Origin: Membranihabitans marinus
GTDB lineage: Bacteria > Bacteroidota > Bacteroidia > Chitinophagales > Saprospiraceae
Length of the DNA stretch: 64,000 bases
Direction: 5' to 3'
Assembly (NCBI RefSeq): GCF_019802045.1
Contig: NZ_JAHVHU010000008.1
Coordinates: forward strand, 124,001-188,000
Below the pieces are notes generated by a model. That model saw only the letters and a list, made by a program, of their open reading frames with translations. It made no database searches and was not told the origin of the DNA. Shown one piece after another: positions 36,952 to 47,259 of the stretch (positions are counted from its first letter, which is position 1; each line of letters begins with the position of its first letter). Both the position numbers and the translations under genes were made by a program.

Positions 36952-39900
36952 TACCCATACGATTAACGATGCAGGGCATATACTCATATCAGGGAACGCC
37001 GCAGACTATAGAATTTGGACCGCTACTTGACGCTGGTCTTTTTGGAATATTCGGAGCCGTCGGGTCAGGCAAATCGTCCATCCTGGAAGCCATCAGCATG
37101 GCTTTGTATGGAGAGATCGAACGTCTCAACAAGCGGGATGACCGCAATTATAACATGATGAACTTGAGATCAGACCGCCTATATATTGGTTTTGAGTTTC
37201 GAAATTATGCCGGACAAATATTTCGGTTTGAGTGTGAAGGGCGTCGAAATAGCAAACAGTATAATGAGGTGAATACCTATCGTCGGATGGCTTCAGAATG
37301 GGTGGATGGCGAATGGCTATCTTTGGGCCATTGCAATGGTGAACAGGTCACAGGTTTGTCCTATGAGAATTTTAAACGAACGGTGATAATACCTCAGGGT
37401 AAATTTCAGGATTTTCTGGAACTGACACCCGGAGGACGCTCACAGATGCTTCAGGATTTATTCGCACTGGATAAATATGACCTGGCTGGAGCAACAACGA
37501 GATTAACTTCCCAGAACAAAGAACTCGTCCATCGCCTGGAAGGTCAACTGACCGGATATGAAGAGGTGACACCGGAAGCAATCAAAGGGGCCCGGGAACA
37601 ACTCCAGTTGCTTCAGTCGCAGGTGGAAAAGAGTGTTCGAGAATACGAGGATTTACATACGAAACTAGCTGATTCTATTGAGCTTAAGCAACTGGATGAC
37701 CAGTTGAAATCTCGTCAGACTGCTCTGAAAGAAATGACAGAAAAGGAACCGGATGTACGCGCCGCCGAAACTGAATTAAAGCACTTTCAGGAAGCCCGGC
37801 GGGATTTTCTAGCCAGGATATCTCAGATCAATCAAAGAAAGGATACTGTGTCACAACTGCAGAAGACTTTAGATGGTCTCGCCTCAAAAGAAATGAAGCT
37901 CCATGCTTCGAAAGAGCAGATTAATCAAAACTACGAAAAACTAAACAAGGCTATTGAAGGTCATGAAGTGCTACGGGAAGATGCTGAATCTGCTGGCATC
38001 GCGGGTAAACTTCGTACCAGTATGACTTCTCTTGATCAAAAAGATCAACGAATCAAGAATGGGATGAAGTCAGTAATTGATCTGCAGGATAAAATAGAAA
38101 ATAAAGCGATTACGGTCGATAAACTGGAAGGGACAGTGGCGGAGTTAAAGTCCAATCTTCCAGACCGAGAACTATTACTCGAGCTCCGAAGTGCATTTGA
38201 TCGAAAGGAGGAGTTATTAAGTCAGATTGAAAAATTAAAAGAAAAAACACAGCGGTCGCGACAAACTTTCCTGGATCATAAAAAAGCTTTTTTTGAAGAA
38301 TTTGACCTGACGGAGTATGTGAATGATAATTCAAAAGTTACATCTGAATTGAAATCACGAATTTCACAATGCATGATGAAGAAACAAAACCATCGTGATA
38401 ATTTGCATCAAATGCAGGTCCAGGCTGAAATGGCGCGCTTTGTAGAGCAATTGACCGCTGGAGAATCATGTCCGTTGTGTGGATCCAAAGATCACCCGGC
38501 ACCAGCGCACTTTGAAGCTGCCGAACAGCAAATTGAAAAGGCCCAGTCTCAAATTGAAGGACTGGAGTCCCAACAGAATAAGCATCAAAAAGCATTATTG
38601 GAATGGAAAAGTATAAACAATGCCGAAAAAGATTGGATGCATCAAGAAGTGAACGAACGGAAGGAGGTGGAAAATCTGGAGAAGTCCCTTCGGGAAATCG
38701 AAATGAAAATAAAAAAACATGCCGAGAGGTATCCAGATTTTGATCTCGTTGAAAGGGATTTGGTTCGGTCAGCCAGAATGAAAAAGACTTTGGAAAAATC
38801 TGAACTTGAGATAAAAAGAGTCCGGCAAGAAATTCGTGAAGAAACCACCAAGCTTGATAAGTACCGGCAAAAAGTCGATCAATTTAAAAGTGAATGCGAT
38901 CAGATGCGGGGCGAGATCAATTCATTGAAATCCAGTCTGGTCAATTCTGTGTTGCACCAACTGGATCAGCATTCTGCGGAAGAATGGCATGCTCTTTCCC
39001 AAAAAATGATGAGCAAAATAAAACAGGAAAAGGAAGAATTTCGCAAGGTGGCTGATGAGCGGGAAAAGATTATGAAAGAATACATCCAGCTGGAAACTTC
39101 CCTGAAAGAAACCAAAGAGTATCTTAATAAGGATAAGAAGCAACTTCGACAATCAGAAGAAGAATTGGAGCAAATCCTGTCTTTGTCAAATTTTCAAACT
39201 TTGGCTGAAGTTCGTCAGGTACTGGACAAAAATATTGATGTTGAAATGGTGCAAAAAAGAATTCAGGACCATGATCGGGATATGCATATGGTTACTGAGA
39301 GCTTGCGCGATTTGCACGCCAAAATTGGTGATCTGACATTTGACGGTGAAGCACACGATAAATTGATCCAACAACATGAAAAATCGGAAAAAGAGCTGCA
39401 AAAGCTCAGAGAGGAATTGAATTACCAGCGCAAAATGCTCAAAGAGTTTCAAAAACGATTGGATGAAAAGAAGAAATTGACCGAAGAACTATCCAGATTG
39501 CACAGACGTGCCGAAAACCTGAAGGTCCTGGAAGGGCTATTCAGAGGAAAAAAATTTGTTGATTACATCAGCACGGTTTATCTGCGAGAGATTTGCGAAA
39601 TTGCCAATCGCCGGTTTAAGGCGTTGACCAATAATCATTATTCGTTGGTACTCGGCGAAGATAATCAATTCCTTGTACGTGATTTTCTTCACGACGGGCA
39701 AATTCGTAGTGTGAAAACCCTATCCGGTGGACAGACCTTCCAGGTTTCGCTCTGTCTGGCATTGGCACTTGCGGAGAGTCTGCAGAATCAAAACCAATCT
39801 CATCAGAATTTTTTCTTTCTTGATGAAGGGTTTGGAACGTTAGACGGGGATGCTTTGCGTTTGGTGATGGAATCTCTAAAAGCGCTGAGAAAAGAAGGTC

Positions 39901-40016
39901 GGGTCGTTGGTGTGATCTCGCACGTTGAATCGCTTCAAGATGAGATAGCGATGAATCTTTACATACGAAATGATGCTGAAAAGGGAAGTCACATACACAA
40001 AAGTTGGGAGGAGTAG
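36948..40016 (+). CDS. sbcC: Exonuclease subunit SbcC (Rad50-type ATPase)
   Basis: A 1022-residue SMC-like ATPase. Walker A GAVGSGKSS and Q-loop VIIPQGKFQDFLEL stand at the N-terminus. Two long coiled coils flank a zinc hook CPLC (about residue 508, in GESCPLCGSKDH). The C-terminal lobe has the signature LSGGQTFQVSLCLALALAES and Walker B FFFLDEGFGTLD. It dimerises through the hook and regulates SbcD. Translationally coupled to sbcD. Confidence 0.96.
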   Translation: MIPIRLTMQGIYSYQGTPQTIEFGPLLDAGLFGIFGAVGSGKSSILEAISMALYGEIERLNKRDDRNYNMMNLRSDRLYIGFEFRNYAGQIFRFECEGRRNSKQYNEVNTYRRMASEWVDGEWLSLGHCNGEQVTGLSYENFKRTVIIPQGKFQDFLELTPGGRSQMLQDLFALDKYDLAGATTRLTSQNKELVHRLEGQLTGYEEVTPEAIKGAREQLQLLQSQVEKSVREYEDLHTKLADSIELKQLDDQLKSRQTALKEMTEKEPDVRAAETELKHFQEARRDFLARISQINQRKDTVSQLQKTLDGLASKEMKLHASKEQINQNYEKLNKAIEGHEVLREDAESAGIAGKLRTSMTSLDQKDQRIKNGMKSVIDLQDKIENKAITVDKLEGTVAELKSNLPDRELLLELRSAFDRKEELLSQIEKLKEKTQRSRQTFLDHKKAFFEEFDLTEYVNDNSKVTSELKSRISQCMMKKQNHRDNLHQMQVQAEMARFVEQLTAGESCPLCGSKDHPAPAHFEAAEQQIEKAQSQIEGLESQQNKHQKALLEWKSINNAEKDWMHQEVNERKEVENLEKSLREIEMKIKKHAERYPDFDLVERDLVRSARMKKTLEKSELEIKRVRQEIREETTKLDKYRQKVDQFKSECDQMRGEINSLKSSLVNSVLHQLDQHSAEEWHALSQKMMSKIKQEKEEFRKVADEREKIMKEYIQLETSLKETKEYLNKDKKQLRQSEEELEQILSLSNFQTLAEVRQVLDKNIDVEMVQKRIQDHDRDMHMVTESLRDLHAKIGDLTFDGEAHDKLIQQHEKSEKELQKLREELNYQRKMLKEFQKRLDEKKKLTEELSRLHRRAENLKVLEGLFRGKKFVDYISTVYLREICEIANRRFKALTNNHYSLVLGEDNQFLVRDFLHDGQIRSVKTLSGGQTFQVSLCLALALAESLQNQNQSHQNFFFLDEGFGTLDGDALRLVMESLKALRKEGRVVGVISHVESLQDEIAMNLYIRNDAEKGSHIHKSWEE

Positions 40017-40228
40017 AATGAGGAGTTTTAGGTGGTCGGTTAGAAGCTTTAAGGGTAGGGAATTGGTTATTTACAATGAAGACTCAGCCAGTGATAGGGT
40101 GTATTTTGTTCAATGGTTAATAATGAAATCGCCTTTCCCTGAGTGTTGTTTCAAAATTCTGAAATCAATAATTATAAAAAAAATTTGGTACCTTACCAAC
40201 GCTGGATTTCCTCAAATAATCGCCATAC

Positions 40229-41446
40229 ATGAAATTAATTACCAATACCGATCAAACACACAAAGACCTGTTTAGAAAGTTGCTTAAAAAAGCATATTCG
40301 ATTGATATCGTGACGGCCTACTCCGATGAGGCATCGATTGATTTTATCATAAAGCGGATTTCCAAAAATAAGAACAAACCAAAAGTGCGATTCATAACTG
40401 GAGGTAATTTTGCGATCACCGACCCGGTAGCTTTGACAAAGCTCCAGCAAGAACTACCTGGTAAACATTTTGTCGCTTTGCCTGAAAATCAAGTGATTTT
40501 CCAATCCAATGTATATTTGTTCAAAACTAAAAACAACTACCACCTGGTGATCGGGAGTGCTCCATGCACGGAAGAAGCCTTGGAGACCGACATGGAAGCA
40601 TCGGTGAATCAGAAAAAATCGAAGAAGAAGAAACTGTGGAATCAGGCAAAGCATTACATCGAAGATCTTATAGGATCATCAGTAGTACACCCTTTGACCA
40701 CACGCTTTATCGCCCGATATGAAACGTATTATGAAGAAATCAGCAACAATCAAGAAAACGCAGCGTCTTCCTGGGGTGAATCTCAGTTGTTTATCAATAA
40801 TGATGAGCATCTGATAGCACGTTCTAAAGCATGGTTGAAATTGGCGCAAAATGCCGAACATGCTATTGAAACAATTGATAGTTACCGATTGGCCCGAAAA
40901 GTTCAAAATCGGATTGCGTCCCAAAAGTTGATGACAGAAGAAGAAGCTTCCACCCACCTGAATCGGCTCATCGGATCAAAAGGTGAACCGGGTTTGTGGA
41001 ACGCAAATGGGTTCCAGGGTTCAAAATCAGCAATTACACAGCAATTTGAGGTTTTTCGGGATTTGGTGCGTTTTGTAAAAGAAAACCGCAAGGAAGCTCC
41101 AGGGTATGTTTTTGAAAACGGTCAGGAATACGCCCGGAAAATTAAAGGAGTCGGAATGAATATGATTTCTGAAATTTTGATCACGTATGAACCAAAGCGT
41201 TTTCCGAAGTTGAATAATGCGTTGATACAAAAGCTGATATCTTCGGGATCTTTGACTCTGAAAAAATCAATTGCTAAGTACGATGGCCAGGACTACCAGA
41301 AATACACAGAAATTATATGGAATTATGCAGAGCTGCTTGATATGAAAAATATGATTCGGGTAGATTTGTTTTTTCAGGATGTCATTGATGAACTGGACCA
41401 GCCGATCGAAAATCCGGATCCTGATCTGAAAGCAGAAAAAGGATAA
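40229..41446 (+). CDS. PLD-like protein with degenerate active site and HhH-like C-terminus
   Basis: A 405-residue protein with no exact family I can name. Residues 1-130 resemble the phospholipase D-type nuclease domain of restriction enzymes: SIDIVTAYSDEASIDFI, VRFITGGNFAITDP, VYLFKTKNNYHLVIGSAPCT and EEALETDMEASV. The HxK motif expected before VYLF is replaced (FQSNVYLF at 91-98), so hydrolase activity is doubtful. Near residue 306 the stretch IKGVGMNMISEILITYEPKR looks like a helix-hairpin-helix DNA-binding motif. It lies 212 bases after sbcC on the same strand, which together suggests a DNA-related role. Confidence 0.6.
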   Translation: MKLITNTDQTHKDLFRKLLKKAYSIDIVTAYSDEASIDFIIKRISKNKNKPKVRFITGGNFAITDPVALTKLQQELPGKHFVALPENQVIFQSNVYLFKTKNNYHLVIGSAPCTEEALETDMEASVNQKKSKKKKLWNQAKHYIEDLIGSSVVHPLTTRFIARYETYYEEISNNQENAASSWGESQLFINNDEHLIARSKAWLKLAQNAEHAIETIDSYRLARKVQNRIASQKLMTEEEASTHLNRLIGSKGEPGLWNANGFQGSKSAITQQFEVFRDLVRFVKENRKEAPGYVFENGQEYARKIKGVGMNMISEILITYEPKRFPKLNNALIQKLISSGSLTLKKSIAKYDGQDYQKYTEIIWNYAELLDMKNMIRVDLFFQDVIDELDQPIENPDPDLKAEKG

Positions 41447-41621
41447 TAATTTAGTGTTGATGGTGAATGGTTCGTTATTGATCGGGTGTGATTAATAAAT
41501 GAGGATGGATAGTGGCGCATCACTGCTGGTATTTTGAAAGAAAAACCGGGCAAATTTGGGGGACGGACAATATTTTTACATCTTGGGCGATCCTTTGAAA
41601 AAATCAATTGAAATTCATAAT

Positions 41622-43289
41622 ATGCTCTTTAGAAAAGTATTAGCGCTCCTATTTCTAACTTTTCCTGCTTTCCTTTTCGCTCAGGAATCTGGCAAATCCA
41701 TCGACCAACGTATTGAAGAAGGGTTTAAGCCAATCTCTGATTTTATTTACTGGTTGGTATTTTACCCCATATCATTTGGGGGATATGAAATGCCTTTCGT
41801 GGTATTAATATTAATCCTTGGTGGAATATTTTTCTCTATTTACTTCAAGTTCGCCAATATCCGATTAGCTAAGGTTGCCGTGAATGCGACGCGGGGAAAA
41901 TATGATGAAATTGACCTGTATGGGGTGTATGAAGCAGAAGGTGACTCTACACCTGGTGGAGACATCATAGAAACGGTTCGCAAGGAAGAAGTGCATGGGG
42001 AGGTGACGCATTTTCAGGCGCTTACAGCAGCTTTATCTGCCACCGTTGGATTGGGGAATATCGCCGGTGTCTCTATTGCCATCGCATTGGGGGGACCCGG
42101 AGCTACGATATGGATGATATTGGTCGGCTTGCTCGGAATGTCAACTAAAATTGGTGAAGCTACGCTGGGAGTCAAATATCGTGAGATCGATGAAGAGGGT
42201 AAAACTTATGGCGGTCCGATGTATTATCTCAGAAAGGGACTTGCTAATAAGAATATGCCGATCTTAGGTAAAATCCTGGCTGCAATGTTTGCGATCTGTG
42301 TAATTGGAGGATCATTGGGTAGTGGAAATATGTTCCAATCCAACCAGGCCGCTTCACAGTTTCAATTGCTTTTTGATCTGGAGTCCGGATTTTGGTTTGG
42401 TATTGTTATCGCCATCTTGGTCGGATTGGTGATTATTGGCGGAATCAAGCGAATTGGAATGGTTACGGAACGTGTAGTCCCATTTATGGCAATTATGTTT
42501 GTGGGGTCCGCATTACTCATTTTGGCAATCAACTATGATTTAATTCCGACCGCTTTTGGATTGATCTGGGATGGCGCATTCAATGCCCGTTCTGCTATGG
42601 GTGGATTTATAGGAGTCATGATCGTCGGATTTCAACGGGGCGCCTTCTCGAACGAAGCCGGTGTGGGTTCATCGGCGATAGCACACTCCGCAGTTCGTAC
42701 CCGGTATCCCGCTAGTGAAGGTCTGGTAGCGTCGATTGGCCCCTTTGTAGATACAGTGGTAATCTGTACCATGACGGCCCTGGTGATCGTTATCACGAAT
42801 CTGAAGAATAACTTATTTGATTATGCCAATCTGGATGAAAGTGGGAATGTAATTCTCAATGCCACCGGTGAGTCACTTGGTGGAGTCGATCTGACCTCGA
42901 TAGCTTTTGAATCAACAATTCCACATTTCTCCATTGTGTTGACTATTGCAGTGATTCTTTTTGCTTTTTCTACCATGCTGTCCTGGTCATACTATGGAAT
43001 TCAGGGTTGGAAATATCTGTTCGGAAAAGGACGAGTGGCAGATTTGACTTATAAAGCACTGTTTTTGTTTTTCATTATTATCGGTGCCTCTTCGAGCATG
43101 GAATCTGTGGTTTTCTTTGCTGATGCGATGTTATTCGCCATGGTTTTCCCCAATATGATCGGCTTGGTTATACTGGCGCCACAGGTAAAAACAGAAATAG
43201 CCCGTTATTTGAGAGCGATTCGCATTATTGTCATCGAAGAACAAGTACCCGAGGAGGGGGAAGAAAAGAAAGTGATTGATGATGGGTAA
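41622..43289 (+). CDS. Sodium:alanine symporter family (AGCS) protein
   Basis: A 555-residue amino-acid/sodium symporter with about eleven membrane segments. AGCS motifs include ALTAALSATVGLGNIAGVS, MSTKIGEATLGVKYRE, GGPMYYLRKGL and GAFSNEAGVGSSAIAHS. It opens with a signal-like segment ending in FAQES before the first helix; this N-terminal extension is common in Bacteroidota members. The likely substrate is alanine or glycine. The ATG at 41622 was chosen; the upstream in-frame extension has no homology features. Confidence 0.94.
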   Translation: MLFRKVLALLFLTFPAFLFAQESGKSIDQRIEEGFKPISDFIYWLVFYPISFGGYEMPFVVLILILGGIFFSIYFKFANIRLAKVAVNATRGKYDEIDLYGVYEAEGDSTPGGDIIETVRKEEVHGEVTHFQALTAALSATVGLGNIAGVSIAIALGGPGATIWMILVGLLGMSTKIGEATLGVKYREIDEEGKTYGGPMYYLRKGLANKNMPILGKILAAMFAICVIGGSLGSGNMFQSNQAASQFQLLFDLESGFWFGIVIAILVGLVIIGGIKRIGMVTERVVPFMAIMFVGSALLILAINYDLIPTAFGLIWDGAFNARSAMGGFIGVMIVGFQRGAFSNEAGVGSSAIAHSAVRTRYPASEGLVASIGPFVDTVVICTMTALVIVITNLKNNLFDYANLDESGNVILNATGESLGGVDLTSIAFESTIPHFSIVLTIAVILFAFSTMLSWSYYGIQGWKYLFGKGRVADLTYKALFLFFIIIGASSSMESVVFFADAMLFAMVFPNMIGLVILAPQVKTEIARYLRAIRIIVIEEQVPEEGEEKKVIDDG

Positions 43290-43553
43290 AGTATTTTGAA
43301 AAATTTGATAAGGTTGTTGTGTTGAGTTGTTGAGGTGAATTGGTAAGCTGGATCAGATTAACTGTTCATTTTATTTGTGTTTTTGTTGGCGGTTTTATCA
43401 TAATCCTATAAGAAAAGCAGATCCGCGCGATATAGAGATCATTCGAAAAAAATAACGGAAAAACACTGAGAGAACTTCATTCGAAGAAAGTACTTGTAGT
43501 ATTTCCTTGAATAATATAATATTGTTGTGATCGTGCGAGTCCAAGCCTTGCCA

Positions 43554-44681
43554 TTATAAATAAAAGAATTCCGACATAATCTGATCCGCAATAGCCAATC
43601 CGCTGGTGGTCAGGCGGTAGGCAGAATCCTTCCTTTCCACGTTTCCTTTTTTCATTTCCTGATCCAATAATTTATAAAACTCCTTCTGGATGGGCATGCT
43701 GAAGGTTTCAATCAGGGTTGACTCGATGCCCCACACCGTCCGCAGGCCGGTCATGATGTACTCATTGTACCGGTCCTTTTCACTCAGTTCTTCGTTTTCC
43801 CAATATACATTGCCAGCCGATACTTCCTTAATGTACTTCTGATTATTCGCCACGTTCCATCTTCGCCGATAACCGTCATAGGAATGAGCTGATGGGCCGA
43901 TGCCGATGTAAGGGACATTTTTCCAATAGTTGGTATTGTGGAGTGCCAAATGATCTGGTCTTGCATAGTTGGAAATTTCATAATGGAGAAAACCACGACT
44001 GGAGAAAAAGTCCCTGGCCATGTAGAACTGGTCAATGGTGGCTTCATCATCCGGGACGGTGATTTTTCCGTGTTCCAGTTGGTGTTTAAAAACCGTTTTA
44101 TCTTCGATCGTCAGATTGTAGCACGAAACATGATGGATGGGATACTCTGTGATGATCTTCAGGTTATCTCGCCATTTTATGGTATCTGAATCTGGTAAAC
44201 CAAAGATCAGGTCTGCAGAAACCTCATCAAAACCCGCTTTGAATATATTTTCCAATGCGCTTCGTGCTTCTGATGAGTTATGAGACCGATTCATTAAGAG
44301 GAGGTCATCCTCATGAAAAGATTGGATGCCGATGCTGATCCGGTTGACCGGGGTGTGTGTTTTCAGGTCTCTCAGATAATCCTCCGTTAGATCATCTGGG
44401 TTGCATTCGATCGTGATCTCCTCCAGGTTTTTGTCCAGGTTAATTGATTGTACTTTGGTAAACAACTGGACCAATTCTTCCGGTGACCAAAGCGATGGGG
44501 TTCCGCCCCCCAGATAAATAGTCTCTATCGGCTGCATCGCTATTTCTTCCTGTCGAAGGTCTAGTTCTTTGAGAAGGGCCTGCTGGATATCATTTTTTCC
44601 CTGCAGCTGTGTGGAAAAATGAAAGTTGCAGTAGCTGCACTTTTGTTTACAAAATGGAATATGGATATAAATTCCTGCCAA
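43554..44681 (-). CDS. hemW: Radical SAM protein HemW
   Basis: A 375-residue radical SAM protein of the HemW (coproporphyrinogen oxidase-like) family, thought to insert heme rather than oxidise coproporphyrinogen. The N-terminus MAGIYIHIPFCKQKCSYCNF has the CxxxCxxC cluster motif, followed by TIYLGGGTPSLWS and NRISIGIQSFHEDDL. The HemW-type C-terminal domain contains RYNEYIMTGLRTVWG. The start is TTG at 44681: no ATG occurs upstream before a stop, and the family N-terminus begins exactly there. Divergent from the Omp85 gene. Confidence 0.93.
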   Translation of the reverse strand: MAGIYIHIPFCKQKCSYCNFHFSTQLQGKNDIQQALLKELDLRQEEIAMQPIETIYLGGGTPSLWSPEELVQLFTKVQSINLDKNLEEITIECNPDDLTEDYLRDLKTHTPVNRISIGIQSFHEDDLLLMNRSHNSSEARSALENIFKAGFDEVSADLIFGLPDSDTIKWRDNLKIITEYPIHHVSCYNLTIEDKTVFKHQLEHGKITVPDDEATIDQFYMARDFFSSRGFLHYEISNYARPDHLALHNTNYWKNVPYIGIGPSAHSYDGYRRRWNVANNQKYIKEVSAGNVYWENEELSEKDRYNEYIMTGLRTVWGIESTLIETFSMPIQKEFYKLLDQEMKKGNVERKDSAYRLTTSGLAIADQIMSEFFYL

Positions 44682-44726
44682 AGGGGTAGATGTTGTTTGT
44701 AGATTTATCGTTATTTACAGAGCACA

Positions 44727-46463
44727 ATGGATTCAAAACTGGTAAATATCATTCTGTTTCTGACCATAATGGGGGCAAAGATATCATATTGTCAGCAGGA
44801 TTCCATGTTTCTTTCAGACATGAATAATTGTCCGGAAGAGATCACCGGACTGGATACCCTTCTTACGAAGCAGGTATTACTGGACCGGCTTTTTGAAAAA
44901 GGTTACCCTTACGCGTCGATTGATTCCAGTTCGGGAGCTGGCGAGATCACACCAGTATATAGTCTGGATTGTGGCCCACACATCAATTTTGTATCTATTC
45001 GTTGGACAGATGAAAAGGTGCAGGAGTTGTTGGACAAATATACACGGCAGAAAGTTGTTCCATGGAATGAGGTTGTGGAACAGCGGAATAAGGTATTAAC
45101 AACCCTGGCTAACCAAGGGTATCCTTATACTCGGCTGATGACTGATCCTATTGCCATAATTCATGATACCTTGCAACTGGAGTACGAGCTGGATACTATA
45201 CGTCGGATATATATCCAGGAGATCATTATTAAAGGTGGGTTTTCCATGAATCAATCCCTTTTTGAGACGATGATTGGGATGAAAGCAGGGGATTATTTTA
45301 GCATTGACCGGATTGAACGAACCCGGCAAGTTATCAGACAATGGGATTTTGCAGATCTTAAGAATTTGGAATACGACTTCAATCCTTATGCGGTCAATCT
45401 AAATTACCATATTGAGCCCAGCCAGCCATCACGATTTGACTTACTAATTGGTCTGGTGCCAAGCAACCGGGTGGACAAAAAATATGAAATCACGGGCAAT
45501 GCCTACCTCGATATTCGGAACCAGCTCCGGATGGCTGAACGGATCTACTTTAGATTTGACAAATATGCGAACACCAGCCAATCTATTGACTTGAGGTTTG
45601 ACTTTCCTTATCTTCCGTTTATTCGATCAGGGGTCCTGGCAGAAGGTCTGATTGACCGCCGGGATTCCACGGTGCTTGATGTCTATGGCAAACTAGGCGT
45701 TCAGTACCGATGGAGCCCTACTATGAAATACGCTGTTTTCTTACAGCGGGATCAGTCTCGGTTAATCTCTGTAAATCCACGGAGATTGTTGACAAGCGGC
45801 CAGTTGCCCGAAGAATTGGATTATAATTATTCCGCAGCAGGGATTAATATCAGCCACCAAGCCCTGGACCATATGATCAATCCACGAAAGGGACGGGTGT
45901 TTTCTGTAGCGATTACGGCAGGCCTGAAGAGATTGGTTCGCAATGGACAGATTCTAGCCTTAGAACTACCCACTAACGAGACTTCCTTTTCAGCCCAATA
46001 CGATAGTGTGTCACAATCTACATTGAAAACCCGGCTGGATGTACAATGGGATGGGTATGTGCCGGTCGGTCAATATAGTTCACTTCGGGTTGGAGTCCAG
46101 GCTGGCTGGATCTGGAGTTCCGCGCCATTGTTCAAAAACGAGCAGCTGCGGCTGGGTGGTTTTCAGGATTTCAGAGGTTTTCCTGACAAATCATTCCGGG
46201 CGGATGCTTATTCCACTTTGACGACTGAGTATCGTTTTTTATTTGGGGAAGAAAGCAATGCCTATGTGTTTACTGATTTTGGATTTTTACACGAGCCGGA
46301 TGCGCCGTATAACTGGAATTTTCCCTACAGCTTTGGGATTGGTCTCAATCTGGGCACCAAAGCGGGTATCTTCGGGATTTCCTATGCGGTGGGAGCTCAG
46401 CGGAATCAGTCTTTGTCCTTGGAACAAAGTAGAGTCAATTTTGGGTTAATGGTGAATTATTAA
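44727..46463 (+). CDS. Omp85 (BamA/TamA) family outer-membrane protein
   Basis: A 578-residue exported protein with a signal peptide (to about SYCQQ). Two POTRA-like segments follow (LFEKGYPYASI and ANQGYPYTRL, the latter leading into IYIQEIIIKGGFSMN), then a C-terminal beta-barrel. The barrel shows the family elements INPRKGRVFSVAI, NEQLRLGGFQDFRGFP and a terminal strand ending in Tyr (FGLMVNY). It is shorter than BamA (about 800) and so more like a TamA-type or lipid/protein insertase paralogue. Its exact job is unknown. Confidence 0.85.
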   Translation: MDSKLVNIILFLTIMGAKISYCQQDSMFLSDMNNCPEEITGLDTLLTKQVLLDRLFEKGYPYASIDSSSGAGEITPVYSLDCGPHINFVSIRWTDEKVQELLDKYTRQKVVPWNEVVEQRNKVLTTLANQGYPYTRLMTDPIAIIHDTLQLEYELDTIRRIYIQEIIIKGGFSMNQSLFETMIGMKAGDYFSIDRIERTRQVIRQWDFADLKNLEYDFNPYAVNLNYHIEPSQPSRFDLLIGLVPSNRVDKKYEITGNAYLDIRNQLRMAERIYFRFDKYANTSQSIDLRFDFPYLPFIRSGVLAEGLIDRRDSTVLDVYGKLGVQYRWSPTMKYAVFLQRDQSRLISVNPRRLLTSGQLPEELDYNYSAAGINISHQALDHMINPRKGRVFSVAITAGLKRLVRNGQILALELPTNETSFSAQYDSVSQSTLKTRLDVQWDGYVPVGQYSSLRVGVQAGWIWSSAPLFKNEQLRLGGFQDFRGFPDKSFRADAYSTLTTEYRFLFGEESNAYVFTDFGFLHEPDAPYNWNFPYSFGIGLNLGTKAGIFGISYAVGAQRNQSLSLEQSRVNFGLMVNY

Positions 46464-46515
46464 AATAAAAATTGTATTTTGTAAGACACTGGATCTGTGT
46501 GAAAACATAGTGTGT

Positions 46516-47217
46516 ATGTCCATTAAAAAGCCATATTCTTCCAATATCAAGAGCTGGAAAGTTTCTGATCGACCTCGTGAAAAGCTGATGGCAAAAAGCA
46601 GTGCTGACCTCACCGATTCCGAGCTGTTAGCTATTCTTATTGGACATGGTAATCGGGAAGAAAACGCCGTTCAGCTCTGTCAACGCATCCTGAAGTCTGT
46701 AAATCACGATCTGGTGATGCTCAGCCGATTGACCATGAATGATCTGATGAAGTTTAAGGGCATCGGTGAAGCCAAGGCGGTATCTATCGCAGCTGCATTG
46801 GAACTTGGTCGTCGTCGCCAAAAGTCTGAATTGGGCGATCATTACCGGATCAGAGACAGCAAGGATGTATATTTATATTTAAAATCGCATCTCGAGGATC
46901 TGAACCATGAAGAGTTTTGGGTGCTATTGCTTGACCGGAGCAATAAAGTGATCGGTCAGGAACAGATCAGCAGGGGCGGTGTCGCAGGAACATTAGTTGA
47001 TGCAAAGTTGGTGTTTAAGCCGGCGCTCGAACGATTTGCCAGCCATGTGATCCTCAGTCACAATCATCCTTCGGGAAATCTAAGTCCCTCCCAACAAGAT
47101 ATTAACCTGACAAAAAAACTCAAACAAGCCGGAGAACATCTTGATGTGAAGGTTTTGGATCACATCATTATTACCGCGCATGGATTTTATAGTTTTTCGG
47201 ATGAAGGACGCCTTTAA
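46516..47217 (+). CDS. radC: RadC/JAB-domain protein
   Basis: A 233-residue RadC-family protein: an N-terminal helix-hairpin-helix region (SDRPREKLMAKSS, then MKFKGIGEAKAVSIAAALEL) and a C-terminal JAB1/MPN-like metal site HNHPSGNLSPSQQD. The family was named for DNA repair, but the role is disputed. The ATG at 46516 is preceded by an in-frame GTG at 46510, adding two residues; either is possible. Confidence 0.95.
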   Translation: MSIKKPYSSNIKSWKVSDRPREKLMAKSSADLTDSELLAILIGHGNREENAVQLCQRILKSVNHDLVMLSRLTMNDLMKFKGIGEAKAVSIAAALELGRRRQKSELGDHYRIRDSKDVYLYLKSHLEDLNHEEFWVLLLDRSNKVIGQEQISRGGVAGTLVDAKLVFKPALERFASHVILSHNHPSGNLSPSQQDINLTKKLKQAGEHLDVKVLDHIIITAHGFYSFSDEGRL

Positions 47218-47259
47218 TGAGGTTAAGGATGAGGTTGATGGAATTTAAAATATGATTTT

